A DNA stretch of 64,000 nt from Siphonodentalium dalli (Eukaryota; Mollusca; Scaphopoda; Gadilida; Siphonodentaliidae). Positions within the stretch are counted from its first letter, which is position 1; the number at the start of each line of letters is the position of its first letter. The notes under the pieces are model-generated. The model saw only the letters and a list, made by a program, of their open reading frames with translations. It ran no database searches and was not told where the DNA came from. This document shows, piece by piece, positions 23,518-33,251 of the stretch. Location of the stretch: contig CP136061.1 in the NCBI GenBank assembly GCA_032622095.1, positions 256,259,582 to 256,323,581 of the forward strand, in the 5' to 3' direction. The translations under genes and the position numbers were made by a program.

Positions 23518-25130
23518 GAAAAAGTATGAAAATTCATCTTTCAGTAAAATATCACCATCAATAACATAATTTATGACATTACTGATATGAAAGTTTACTT
23601 GTATTATGTTATTCTGCGACAGATAAATTATACTGGACAAAATCTACAACGAATTACTTAAGATGGCTGCCAAAATTGCTATCCTCATTGTTCACATTAT
23701 AACTGTTGCAGGACTATCAAGACAGTGCTTCCGATAGCGATATATAACGTTTTCTCTTTATTTTGTAACATCATGTTATTAGGACAGAAACAAATGAATT
23801 ATATTGACATATGTAAATCAACATTGGTAAATTAAAGAATTAATGAACCCAGAAAAGTTTGTGTATGTCATCAGTATCTTTCTCGCCAGGTCGATATGTC
23901 ATCTACAGTAAATGTCTCCCTCACTCGAACAGAACGTCGTACAAGTTAAACCCACGCGTCTACACCCACAGCGTTTTGTCATGCAAGGAGCATTTGAAGC
24001 ACAACATAGATCAAATGAGTTTAGTATAGTCTCAGGACCAGTGGTTTCCTAGTTGGAACGAAGATTGGGATAGGTGACCTGTCGTCTGTCGACCAGCCAT
24101 ATTGAGGTCAGGAGGTGTGTCCTCAATCGCATGTCTCCATGAACATACTTGAAAGTTGGCGCGTTAAATATTTTCGATTAACGTATCGTCAGTTGGGGTA
24201 GATAAAACAGTTTTCGCACTACTGCTGTCGCCTTTGTTGGACCGTATTTTCCGTCGAGCCTCTATGGTTGATTGCCAATTTTGTTGTCCATAGCAATCCA
24301 AAAATAAATTATCTAGCCTAATATACAACTCCGTCTATTGTAACAGAGGGTGCACCAACATCTCTTAGATCGTGATTTTCAACTTTGAGAATCTTATATG
24401 CATCACATTTTCCTATTCCACATAGAGCCGCGACAGTGTTACATCCTGTAAACCCATGCATTGCTAAAAGGTCATGATATATTCACGTGAGCTTTAAGCG
24501 TTTCGTTGATGTTTCTTGTTGTTCGTTTTTTGTGCCTGTGCCCATCAGTATCGGGCCAGATAAATCACAATGGTAAAGGAAATGGAGCAACATTACAACT
24601 ATATCGATGTCATCTGCAACAACTAAGGACGTTTGGGCTGCTATTCTCGCAACCTGCAGGACAATAAGATTCCCTCGTGAGTCGATCTAAGATCAAGCCT
24701 CTTGATACATACGCATTTATTTATCTCTATGGGAATGGGATCCTTTCCCGTCACTACGAGGCCTTCATTTGTGTTGGAAAAAACATTTACGGTGTACCTG
24801 GAAATCACTACCAATCATATCAATAAGCTATGCTTTGTTGCAACTGATGTGGGCATAACCTTTTTGTTGAAGCAGCCTCGTGTTTGTCTGAGCGTATAGA
24901 CTTTGCTAGCCCCTGTATATGGGGCTAATAGCGTATATTCTTTGATGCTGAGTTTATTGTACCGATCGAACACCAAGTATACATGTCTTTGTCAGTTTAG
25001 CATATATGACAACAATTCGTCAAGAAAGTATTGCACTACGCCCAGCGCTGGCCAACGTACTGCACATCTGCCAGGAAACGTGGCACAGATGACCCCGTCC
25101 TTTGGTACGTTAGTTGTAATGCCAACGCGT
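23518..25130 (-). pseudogene. Relic of a Cys-rich mobile-element protein, copy 2 (most complete)
   Basis: On the minus strand from ~25130 to 23899, shifted frames spell a recognisable order of motifs. These are VYLVFDRYNKLSIKEYT, then VVADDIDIVVMLLHFLYH, then LLAMHGFTGCNTVAALCGIG, then the C-terminal cluster CCASNAPC...CGCRRVGLTC. This order (FDRY..SIK, VV..D.D...L, H.FTGCDT, CXC-like end) is that of a large family of repeat-encoded invertebrate proteins without a defined activity. Multiple stops and frameshifts (for example in the C-terminal part) show it is dead. 23518-23898 is its 3' flank, shared with 479-846 and 57940-58310. Confidence 0.7.
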
Positions 25131-25136
25131 AGAGCA

Positions 25137-25245
25137 ATATTAATCGATAGAAGCATTTCCGGACAGGGGTCTTCGATTCATATCTGATATTTTATACCCC
25201 GGTAACTATATAACACATTTTTACAAAGAGATAATCCACCGTTAA
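25137..25245 (-). mobile_element. TTAA-1 element, terminal fragment
   Basis: About 109 bp of one end (GAAGCATTTCCGGACAGG...AGATAATCCACCGTTAA) in reverse orientation. The same fragment, with the same sequence after it, occurs at 31613-31712, so the pair is a duplication. Confidence 0.75.
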
Positions 25246-25313
25246 CACTAGTGTCCGACCGTATCAATGTGATATTTGTCAATAATCAGTTACTAAATCA
25301 AGTGGCCTGTCTG
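25246..25313 (+). pseudogene. Single zinc-finger relic
   Basis: It reads as a decayed finger (RPYQCDIC followed by a stop, then VTKSSGL). The same decayed finger is at 31712-31780, with the same stop, so decay preceded duplication. The rest to 25547 is plain AT-rich DNA. Confidence 0.65.
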
Positions 25314-25547
25314 GTCGATAAACTCAAATTTCAGGGTCAACCTAGAATAAATTCGGACTAAGTTGGTTTATATCTAATTTTGAAGAGGAAAATATCCTCT
25401 ATAACATATCCAAAATCCGCTAAAATCCGTTTTGAGCAATTTTTGTAATTCAAGATGGCATCCAATATGGCTGCCATTTTTCGTTAAGTCAGTTTGTTGC
25501 AATTTGATGCAATTATAGAGAGAATATCTTGTCATATGTATACATAT

Positions 25548-26164
25548 TGTATCACGAGTGATAACGTTCAATAGAGGCTGTTGATGCAGGATACCAACTA
25601 TTTAGATTGTAGTTTAGTGAACTGAATTGAATGGTTGATCGGACAGATTAGTAGAACTTTGATTGATAACTTACATGTTTATGCATATATAGATCCCGCC
25701 AACGTGTATGTTTACTTTATTATTTTCATCTGCAATATGTGCTATTAATGTTTATTGAGTAGTATGCCCTGTATGTATATGTATTATTGATTTAATCTGC
25801 ATGGGATCTATTCGTTGTATACTTTAAAGCCAGTATAATCGGCTTTTGGTATCGGGTCTTTTCATTTGGATGTTTACCTATTTTCTAAGGATATGTTATT
25901 GTTTTCTGTTTGTTATTTGGACATATTTTCTTCTTGATATGGTTTAGATACCCTTTTGTGAGTTATGCATTTGTGTGTGAGATAGGTATTCTCATTGTGG
26001 CCGTTTGCATGATACATAGTAGGTACGTGTGTTTATGGTACTTTTGTATTGATGGTATTGTTCGGACTCGGATTATTGGATTTTAATATTTTCTTTTCTT
26101 TTCTTTATCAGGTTGAAATAAATAATTATCCAACCTTGGCGTTCAGATCTATACACGCGATACA
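25548..26164 (+). repeat. BEL-B 5' LTR (617 bp)
   Basis: It begins TGTATCACGAGTG and ends CACGCGATACA. Visible differences from the 3' LTR: GTGATAACG/GTGACAACG, TAGTGAACTG/TAGGGAACTG, and two in TGTGTGAGATAGG/TGAGTGAGAAAGG. An AATAAATAATT near 26118 could be a poly(A) signal. Confidence 0.93.
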
Positions 26165-26178
26165 TTTCAACACGAGGG

Positions 26179-28626
26179 ATGTCAGACTCGGAGCAAGATG
26201 ATGGAAGGGATGTTGAGGGGAAAAGAAGAAAACGAAGTAGCGCTAAGGGGCGATTCACGAAAATTATGCAGAGGTTGCATGACTGCTACAGGGATGAAAA
26301 AGTTGATTTAATTAAAACGCTGATGGATCAGTTAAAGGAGGCGCATAGCAGATTGGAAGATCGACACGATGATTATGTAGAAGTCTTGGATGATGAGGGT
26401 AAAATACAAGAGTTAGCCGCGGACATGAGCAGTATATTCAACAAATTCTGTGACATGCAATCGAATGTTATCGAGAGGTTGAGCAAGGATGAGAAAACCA
26501 AGTCGGATGGAAGTCGCCAGAAAGAATCCGCGGGCGCGTTCAGAGTGAAAAAGCTTGATCCACCTACCTATTCTGGTGATATTAGAAACTTCCCATCATT
26601 TCTGAGAGACTTTGATAGGCAAATGGTTCCTGCCTTTGGACGTGATCCATTTGTTCTCAAAAGTTGCCTAACCGGGGAAGCTTTGTCCTTGGTCCTATGT
26701 GTGGATGAGAACTATGGAAAGATGATGGAGAGATTGAATATGAAATATGGACAGCCTGAGAAACTAACAGATATAATTATCCGGGACATCAAAAATCTAC
26801 CAATTGTTCACGATGGTGACTGCAAAAATTTCATTCGTTTAACTGATACAGTAGAAAGATGTTGGATGGACCTTAGGCAAGCAAAACTAGAGAAAGAAAT
26901 GAACAACTCGACCGTAATGAACCATATTGAAAAGTTATTGCCACCAATTCAGAAAAGAGAGTGGACACTCCGAAAGCGTCGCAAGCAAATGGACAAGGAA
27001 GAACCGGGAATTGATTTCTTGCTCGATTTTCTTCTAGAAGAAAAGTATGCTTTTGAATATATGTGTGCAGATGTTCGCGACCACTCAGTACGACCACAAA
27101 GGGCGCACAATGTTATTTCTGAGGAACCCGATAATTCGAGTGAAGTGTCTATGGTTAATTTCTTTAAAGAGGAAATGAAAGAAAACAGGGAAATGATGAA
27201 GCAAATTGTTGAAGGAATGGCGCAAGTTGCGCAGGCTGTTTCTCTTTCAGATAATACATCTGGACCGACACGTAGAGCGAAGTGGTGTTGGTCACATGAA
27301 AATGATACTCACGATATTTCCGATTGTCCAACATTCCAGATGATGGACGTTCGATCAAGGGTGGAGCTAGTGAAAAGGCGTGGTGGGTGTTTTTCCTGTT
27401 TGAAATTAAAACACCGATCGACTGATTGTCAGGACAGAAAGCTGTGTGAAAAAGTAGACCAGATGAAGGGAAAATGCAATAGAATGCATCACCCATTGCT
27501 ACACAGTGAAAATAATAGTGCGTTTTGCTTCCACAATTCAGTGCGACAAGTTGGTGGAAGTGGGAATAGGCGGAAAATTGTTCTGATGCTGAGTAAGGTA
27601 TCTTGCAAACGTCAGTCGCTCACTACCATGTGGGACCCTGGAGCGGACATGTCAATTATAAGCCACACAGCTGCCAGAGATCTAGGCCTTGTCGGCAAAG
27701 ATACCATGTTGTCCGTTACCAAAGTTGGGAACGTCACTGAATTGATACAGAGCAAGGAATATGTAGTGCCGCTGATGGATAGCAGCGGACTTATCTGGGA
27801 AATACATGCATACGGACTGGATGACATTACGGCGGAGATAGGATACGTTGACGTCAGTCGCGTTGTACACTTGTTTAACGGCATAGCTCTTAACGATATT
27901 AAGAGACCAACCGGTAAAGTGGACCTATTAATTGGGACAGACTGCTGCCAACTGATGCCTATCGTGGTGAATCAATCTGGAAATCTGAAGTTGATGCATA
28001 ATCAATTTGGATACTGCATTCGTGGTTCCCATGACTTTCTAGAAATACCCAGAGAAAATTTGATGAACACAATCCGAATCCATTCAATTGAATTGAGCCC
28101 CTTGGATATCAATGGCTATGGGACAAATGAAAACGTGTATTTGGAAGATACAACGGACAGTTTTCTTGAGGTCGATTCTTTAGATACAAAATGTGTGGCA
28201 AAATATGGACCATGTAAATGCGGTCGGTGTCCTGTTAGAGAAGCTTCCTCCGCACAGGGAGAGAGAGAGTTGTCCAAGATGGAAAAGGGACTGAAGTTCG
28301 ATCACATTGATAAGTGCTGGACGGTTCTATATCCAGGGATGCGTGATAATAACTATCTTCCAAAAAATCACGATTCTGCCCCTTTTCGGTTAAGCAACTT
28401 GGATAAACACGTACAACAATCAGGAGAAGAGAACATGTGGAACTACACAGATCAAATGCAGGACATGTTAAATAAAGGGGTCTGGTGTAATTATATTGGG
28501 CATGTGAGCTGTCTCCCCCAGCATGAAGTACTGGAACCCGATCCAGATTGTGTTCACTTTAATAGCGGTTTCATACTTGGTGCATGCATTGAATTCATAT
28601 TGGATAAAAGATGCGAACGTCGTTAA
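26179..28626 (+). CDS. BEL-B Gag-protease polyprotein (815 aa), running into a truncated RT
   Basis: The ATG at 26179 is the first after the LTR. Residues ~1-115 are charged and probably coiled-coil. Residues ~125-290 are a DUF1759-like Gag core (LDPPTYSGDIRNFPSFLRDF, LTGEALSLV, RLNMKYGQPEKL). Residues ~370-435 carry two cysteine/histidine clusters (CWSHENDTHDISDC and CFSCLKLKHRSTDC). Residues ~470-650 are the retroviral-type aspartic protease, with WDPGADMS in the place of the usual D-S/T-G. From ~700 on the sequence looks like the start of a BEL/Pao RT (YPGMRDNNYLP, DSAPFRLSNLDK, MQDMLNKGVW), and it is lost by frameshift near 28573. An uninterrupted 815-codon frame in a young element suggests it was under selection until recently. 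Confidence 0.85.
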   Translation: MSDSEQDDGRDVEGKRRKRSSAKGRFTKIMQRLHDCYRDEKVDLIKTLMDQLKEAHSRLEDRHDDYVEVLDDEGKIQELAADMSSIFNKFCDMQSNVIERLSKDEKTKSDGSRQKESAGAFRVKKLDPPTYSGDIRNFPSFLRDFDRQMVPAFGRDPFVLKSCLTGEALSLVLCVDENYGKMMERLNMKYGQPEKLTDIIIRDIKNLPIVHDGDCKNFIRLTDTVERCWMDLRQAKLEKEMNNSTVMNHIEKLLPPIQKREWTLRKRRKQMDKEEPGIDFLLDFLLEEKYAFEYMCADVRDHSVRPQRAHNVISEEPDNSSEVSMVNFFKEEMKENREMMKQIVEGMAQVAQAVSLSDNTSGPTRRAKWCWSHENDTHDISDCPTFQMMDVRSRVELVKRRGGCFSCLKLKHRSTDCQDRKLCEKVDQMKGKCNRMHHPLLHSENNSAFCFHNSVRQVGGSGNRRKIVLMLSKVSCKRQSLTTMWDPGADMSIISHTAARDLGLVGKDTMLSVTKVGNVTELIQSKEYVVPLMDSSGLIWEIHAYGLDDITAEIGYVDVSRVVHLFNGIALNDIKRPTGKVDLLIGTDCCQLMPIVVNQSGNLKLMHNQFGYCIRGSHDFLEIPRENLMNTIRIHSIELSPLDINGYGTNENVYLEDTTDSFLEVDSLDTKCVAKYGPCKCGRCPVREASSAQGERELSKMEKGLKFDHIDKCWTVLYPGMRDNNYLPKNHDSAPFRLSNLDKHVQQSGEENMWNYTDQMQDMLNKGVWCNYIGHVSCLPQHEVLEPDPDCVHFNSGFILGACIEFILDKRCERR

Positions 28627-29429
28627 TGGTCACAGGGACGTTTTGTTGCGACTCGGGCAAGGGAACAACAATGTATTTAATATGGTGACAAGACAGACTG
28701 GTCCTACCAAGCTCGCATCTGGTGAATGCGATTATCAATTTGGACCTAATGATCATCGACTTCCGGCAGTAGAATGGATATCAATAAAAGACACTGGAAT
28801 TCCAGATCACATGCATATGGTTTTAAAAGTTACAGATCCCGTGAAGGCAATCTCCGCACAATCTAAACTGATTGGAGATAGTGGCAGTGGTGGATACGGT
28901 GCATCCAGTTGTGTGTACGGTTGCTCATCTGGTGAAAATTACGATGTAAGCTCTAGTGGATAAAGTGATTCATCGGATAGTTACAGCGGTCCAGACAATG
29001 ATGGATATGTTGGTTCAAGCGGTGTCTCGTCGGGACGATATGCGATACAGTCAATTTGTTCCGGAGGGCAGTGTGCAGGCAATGGATGGTCATCTGGTGA
29101 TTCCGCATGTGGTGACGCTTATGGGGGCACAAGTGGCGATGGCTACGGGACTAGTTGTGGAAGTGTCAATGGTGGTAGTGCAAATGAGAGTTCAGGCTCC
29201 CAACATAGATCGCAAAATCACAGTCGTGATGGTGAGGGCAGCGGCTACAGTGGTGGAGTCAACTACGGTGACGGTGGGTGCAGTAGTGAAGCCAGTGGAT
29301 CTTCAAATGATGGTTCTAAGATCATCACAATTCGGAACTCAGCTAACTGTCTGCTACTTATTCGTATCCAAGAACAGGACAAGGCAACGAAGTCGCGGTG
29401 GGAGTGTATCACGAGTGACAACGTTCAAT
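28523..29429 (+). pseudogene. BEL-B second frame: RT stub then Gly/Ser/Tyr-rich protein, one stop
   Basis: In the frame +1 to Gag-protease, the sequence is open from 28523 to 29429 except for one TAA at 28961-28963. Its first part continues the RT (ALNSYWIKDANVVNGHRDVL), then diverges from any RT I know. From about 28870 to 29320 it is a low-complexity region dominated by Gly, Ser, Asn, Asp, Tyr and Cys (for example GDSGSGGYGASSC, YSGPDNDGYVGSSG, GSGYSGGVNYGDGG). The last ~35 codons run into the 3' LTR. The other frame (28956-29441) is a by-product. The Gly/Ser part could be captured host coding sequence or an expanded GGT/AGT-type repeat; I cannot tell which. Confidence 0.6.
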
Positions 29430-30021
29430 AGAGGCTGTTGATGCAGGATACCAACTATTTAGATTGTAGTTTAGGGAACTGAATTGAATGGTTGATCGGA
29501 CAGATTAGTAGAACTTTGATTGATAACTTACATGTTTATGCATATATAGATCCCGCCAACGTGTATGTTTACTTTATTATTTTCATCTGCAATATGTGCT
29601 ATTAATGTTTATTGAGTAGTATGCCCTGTATGTATATGTATTATTGATTTAATCTGCATGGGATCTATTCGTTGTATACTTTAAAGCCAGTATAATCGGC
29701 TTTTGGTATCGGGTCTTTTCATTTGGATGTTTACCTATTTTCTAAGGATATGTTATTGTTTTCTGTTTGTTATTTGGACATATTTTCTTCTTGATATGGT
29801 TTAGATACCCTTTTGTGAGTTATGCATTTGTGAGTGAGAAAGGTATTCTCATTGTGGCCGTTTGCATGATACATAGTAGGTACGTGTGTTTATGGTACTT
29901 TTGTATTGATGGTATTGTTCGGACTCGGATTATTGGATTTTAATATTTTCTTTTCTTTTCTTTATCAGGTTGAAATAAATAATTATCCAACCTTGGCGTT
30001 CAGATCTATACACGCGATACA
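29405..30021 (+). repeat. BEL-B 3' LTR (617 bp)
   Basis: Gap-free match to 25548-26164; TG...CA ends; followed by CATAT. Confidence 0.93.
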
Positions 30022-30812
30022 CATATGTATACATTCTTGTGAAGCTAAGGCATAACGACCCCTTTTTATGCCAAAATTGGAAGTCACTGCACAAGATGGC
30101 AGCCAAAATGGCGGCCGGAAGTAGAAAATGTTACGTTTTTTACTGATATCTTTAAGATAAGTTTCTGCTGTTTGGAACTGGTTGAAAATTTTGACTTTAT
30201 TTTGTATTTAGCATATTAACTGACCATCGGGGAAATAAAATGAGCGATCAGTGGGGTCACCACCCCTTCAGATCATTCAAAAAATCGACTTTGCAGAACG
30301 CGGTATTACATTTCACAAACAAATTACCATTGGGATTATAGTCATATTTTATCAAGAAATTGGAATGACTGTGCAATGTAAGTGATGCATTCTATTTCTT
30401 ATGGATATTCCGACTCAATGGTATCACAATTGTCACTTTGGCTCAAAATGGCGGCCAAAATGGTAAATATTGCACCAGCGTGCCGTGCAACCGCTTATAA
30501 GTTGTGGTTGATGATTAAAATTGACTGTTCTGTCTTATACACATTGAATACTAACATTTATGATGCACCTTGATTAATTTTTACCATTTTAACCACTAAA
30601 ATTACCATAATTATGGCATTTTTTAATCACAAACTTGGCATCAAAATCGGCAACAAAAATAACTTTTCCGGCAGGTTTGCATAATGTTTTCATGTAAAAT
30701 GGAACTATCTTTGGTATCAAATGTGCTTTTTATTTTGATATATCTTAAATGATTGACACTGAGGTGTTTTAGACAAAATTAATCATGATGGCTTGCAAAA
30801 TGGCAAACAAAT
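30022..30812. other. No gene seen
   Basis: AT-rich intergenic DNA. Words such as CAAAATGGCGGCC recur (30110, 30446), also before BEL-B (25450), which suggests an old dispersed repeat. A 63-codon frame at 30382 has no support. Confidence 0.6.
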
Positions 30813-30855
30813 TAACTATATAATACATGTTTACAAAGAGATAATCCACCTTTAA
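30813..30855 (-). mobile_element. TTAA-1 element, bare end
   Basis: The last ~43 bp of a copy in reverse orientation, ending in TTAA at 30852-30855. A fragment of the zinc-finger 3' flank follows (AAGAACAAACTATCACGG). Confidence 0.7.
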
Positions 30856-30880
30856 AAGAACAAACTATCACGGTTATGGC

Positions 30881-31417
30881 TTAAAGGTGGATTATCTCTT
30901 TGTAAACATGTATTATATAGTTACCGGGGTATAAAATATTAGATTTGAATCGAAGACTCCTGTCCGGAAATGCTTCTATCGATAAATATTAATTTTATTT
31001 CAAATATTTTCTGGTCTAAAAAGGTGTGTTTGTTCAGCTAACGAACAATAGTGGTTACTGTTAACAGAGACCAGAAATGATATTGTGCAATTTTGTCACA
31101 AATAAACGTTAATTATACTCATTATCGCTTATATCTTTGAAACAAAACAATACAAACAACCAACCTGTGACATTTGACATTCGTTGCGTAGCCGTAGGAA
31201 CAGCCCAGTGCTCTATATCGCAATACGGTCTCATCGGAATGGTCGGTTCTAAAAATAGTAACATAAATGGCCCCGATTTAAATCATTTAATATTCGAAAT
31301 AAAATCAATATTAATTGATAGAAGCTTTTCCGGACATAAGTCTTCAGTTCATATCTATTATTTTATACCCACGCAACTATTTAAAATTTGTTATTTAAAG
31401 AGATAATCCATCTTTAA
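30881..31417 (+). mobile_element. TTAA-1 element, reference full-length copy
   Basis: 537 bp, TTAA at both ends. The terminal inverted repeats extend imperfectly for ~130 bp (outer AGGTGGATTATCTCTTT; inner blocks GAAGACTCCTGTCCGGAAAT and TCCGGACATAAGTCTTC). It lies in the zinc-finger 3' flank: CACGGTTATGGC-TTAA before and TTAA-TTGTATGTAAA after. The unoccupied site is seen at 22775 and 41404, so TTAA is duplicated on insertion. An 86-89-codon frame (31137-31406) is open here and in five other copies. TTAA target and AGG ends suggest a Kolobok- or piggyBac-type non-autonomous element. Confidence 0.93.
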
Positions 31418-31595
31418 TTGTATGTAAAACATTTGAATTGGCATATTTGTTTTGGTATGACTATGTACAGTCGCATGCGTGGAATTGTTCTGTTACTTTC
31501 TTGTTCACTTCACGCCTTCGTGCATATGAGAGTCCAGTGGTTGCACATCACATGCGTATACATGCATCACAAGGAGTAACTTTCAGGGACAATAT
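31418..31595 (+). repeat. Fragment of the zinc-finger 3' flank
   Basis: It matches 22779-22951, 41408-41585 and 56949-57438 (without the SINE). With 30857-30880 it makes a fourth, partial copy of the duplicated flank. Confidence 0.85.
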
Positions 31596-31711
31596 TTAAA
31601 GATGGATTATCTCCTTAAGCATTTCCGGACAGGGATCTTCGATTCATATCTTATATTTTATACCCCGGTAACTATATAACACATGTTTACAAAGAGAAAA
31701 TCCACCGTCAA
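31596..31711 (-). mobile_element. TTAA-1 element with internal deletion
   Basis: Both ends are present but the middle is lost: TTAAAGATGGATTATCTCC joins directly to GCATTTCCGGACAGG. It ends in GTCAAC, where the expected TTAA is mutated. Confidence 0.75.
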
Positions 31712-31935
31712 CACTGGTGACCGACCGTATCAATGTGATATTTGTCAATAATCAGTTACTAAATCAAGTGGCCTGTCGGAACATTGACTACACACAAGCG
31801 GATTAACACTGAATATAGACGCATCAGTGCGATATTTGTTGGAAATCATTTATGCAGTCGGGAAGTTTGACTTCTCACAAGGGGATAGACCATGTGAGTG
31901 CGACATATTTGAGGAAGTAGTGACTCACTCTTGAA
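31712..31935 (+). pseudogene. Zinc-finger relics, about three fingers
   Basis: Decayed fingers in several frames: DRPYQCDIC, then a block with CGATATTTGTTGGAAATCAT, then GACCATGTGAGTGCGACAT. The first is identical in its damage to 25246-25313. No intact frame. Confidence 0.6.
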
Positions 31936-31951
31936 ACTAATTGTCCGATTC

Positions 31952-32400
31952 ATGTCCGGAAATGCTTCTATCGATTAATATTAATTTTATTTCGAATATT
32001 TTCTGGTCTAAAAAGGTGTGTTTGTTCAGCTAACGAACAATAGTGGTTACTGTTAACAGAGACCAGAAATTATATTGTGCAATTTTGTCACAAATAAACG
32101 TTAATTATACTCATTATCGCTTATATCTGTGGAACAAAACAATACAAACAACAAATCTGTGACATTTGACATTCGTTGCGTAGCCGTAGGAACAGCCCAG
32201 TGCTCTATATCGCAATACGGTCTCATCCGAATGGTCGGTTCTAAAAATAGTAACACAAACGGGCCCGATTTAATATTCGAAATAAAATCAATATTAATTG
32301 ATGAAAGCTTTTCCGGACATAGGTCTTCAGTTCATATATATTATTTTATACCCACGCAACTATTTAAAATTTGTTATTTAAAGAGATAATCCATCTTTAA
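31952..32400 (+). mobile_element. TTAA-1 element, left end missing
   Basis: It begins inside the left inverted repeat (TGTCCGGAAATGCTTC) and runs to the normal right end with TTAA at 32397-32400. The conserved 86-codon frame is open (32129-32389). Its right end abuts a truncated BEL-C gag, so its arrival may have cut off the 5' end of that element. Confidence 0.85.
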
Positions 32401-33251
32401 AAAGAAAGCTAGCAGAACTCGAAGAGATCGATAAAAAGATAATTTCCCTGTCTTACGAGAAGGACGATAATTTCGAAGATACTATCATTGAAGCGGATGA
32501 GTTTCTTTACGGATTGAATAAAGGCATAATTGAAGGAGATATGATCGCGCTGAATGCTCTCTTGCTGGATAAAAAAGACAAAGTCGAGTCAATTGAACAC
32601 AAAACACCTCCCCGATCACAAAATGTTATCCTTCCAAGGACTGATCTACCAATGTTTGCTGGTGACATAATGCAATGGCAAACATTTTGGGAACTCTTTG
32701 ATTCCTCTGTAAATTCCTGCACACAATTGAGAGATACCGATAAGTTCACCTACCTCAAGAATTCCCTGGTGGGAGACGCAAAATCGTGAATATATGGACT
32801 ACATCTGCTAATTACAACAAAGCACTGGAGCTCCTGAAAGCTCGATTTGGGAAAACTCATCGAATCATAGACTCTCACATGAAACATCTGGCAGATCTAT
32901 CTCGAGTCACATGGAACCTTCTCTCCATTCAGACATTTTCTGACTACCTGGAGTCGTCCATTCGTGCGCTTCAATCTCTTGACAAGCCCGAAGAATCTTA
33001 TGAGACAATGCTTCTATCCATTCTGTGGGATAAGCTTCCTTTCCAGCTAAAAAGCAATATGGCGAGAACTCATGGTAATACGGAATGGAAGCTAAACGAA
33101 TATTAGAAACTTCTTCAAGCTGAAATAGCTGTTCTGGAATCATGTCAACCAGATAAAGAACATAACACAACATCAACTACCAGTAGCGAAGAGATTTTAG
33201 GTACGGTCACATCCCTCATCATCCCAACCACTGGGAACCGACCGAGAGTGT
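32401..33251 (+). pseudogene. BEL-C gag, broken
   Basis: Readable from the first base after the TTAA-1 element, aligned with BEL-A 3448-3756 and then 12490-13000. The Gag core has TDLPMFAGDIMQWQTFWELF, YLKNSLVGDA, then LLKARFGKTHRIIDSHMKHL and PEESYETMLLSILWDKLP. A frameshift at ~32785 and a stop at 33104-33106 break it. Confidence 0.8.

Larger units (their letters stand above)
25548..30021 (+). mobile_element. BEL-B: young BEL/Pao-related LTR element lacking polymerase
   Basis: A complete LTR-to-LTR element of 4,474 bp with the 5-bp target duplication CATAT (25543-25547 and 30022-30026). The two 617-bp LTRs align without gaps and I see four differences, so the insertion is recent. The internal region (3,240 bp) encodes Gag plus protease (26179-28626). 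The first residues of an RT follow, then a Gly/Ser-rich frame where RT, RNase H and integrase would be. It must rely on another element for mobility. G-rich TCGCGGTGGGAG before 29405 fits a polypurine tract; I do not recognise a primer site in the 14 bases between LTR and ATG. Confidence 0.92.

Noticed and set aside
28956-29441. 161-codon plus frame overlapping the Gly/Ser-rich frame
   Set aside because: Val/Met-rich off-frame reading of GGT/AGT-rich DNA; the other frame carries the RT stub and continues it.
31755-31935. Functional short zinc-finger gene
   Set aside because: Stops and frameshifts inside every finger, and the first is a shared dead copy of 25246-25313.
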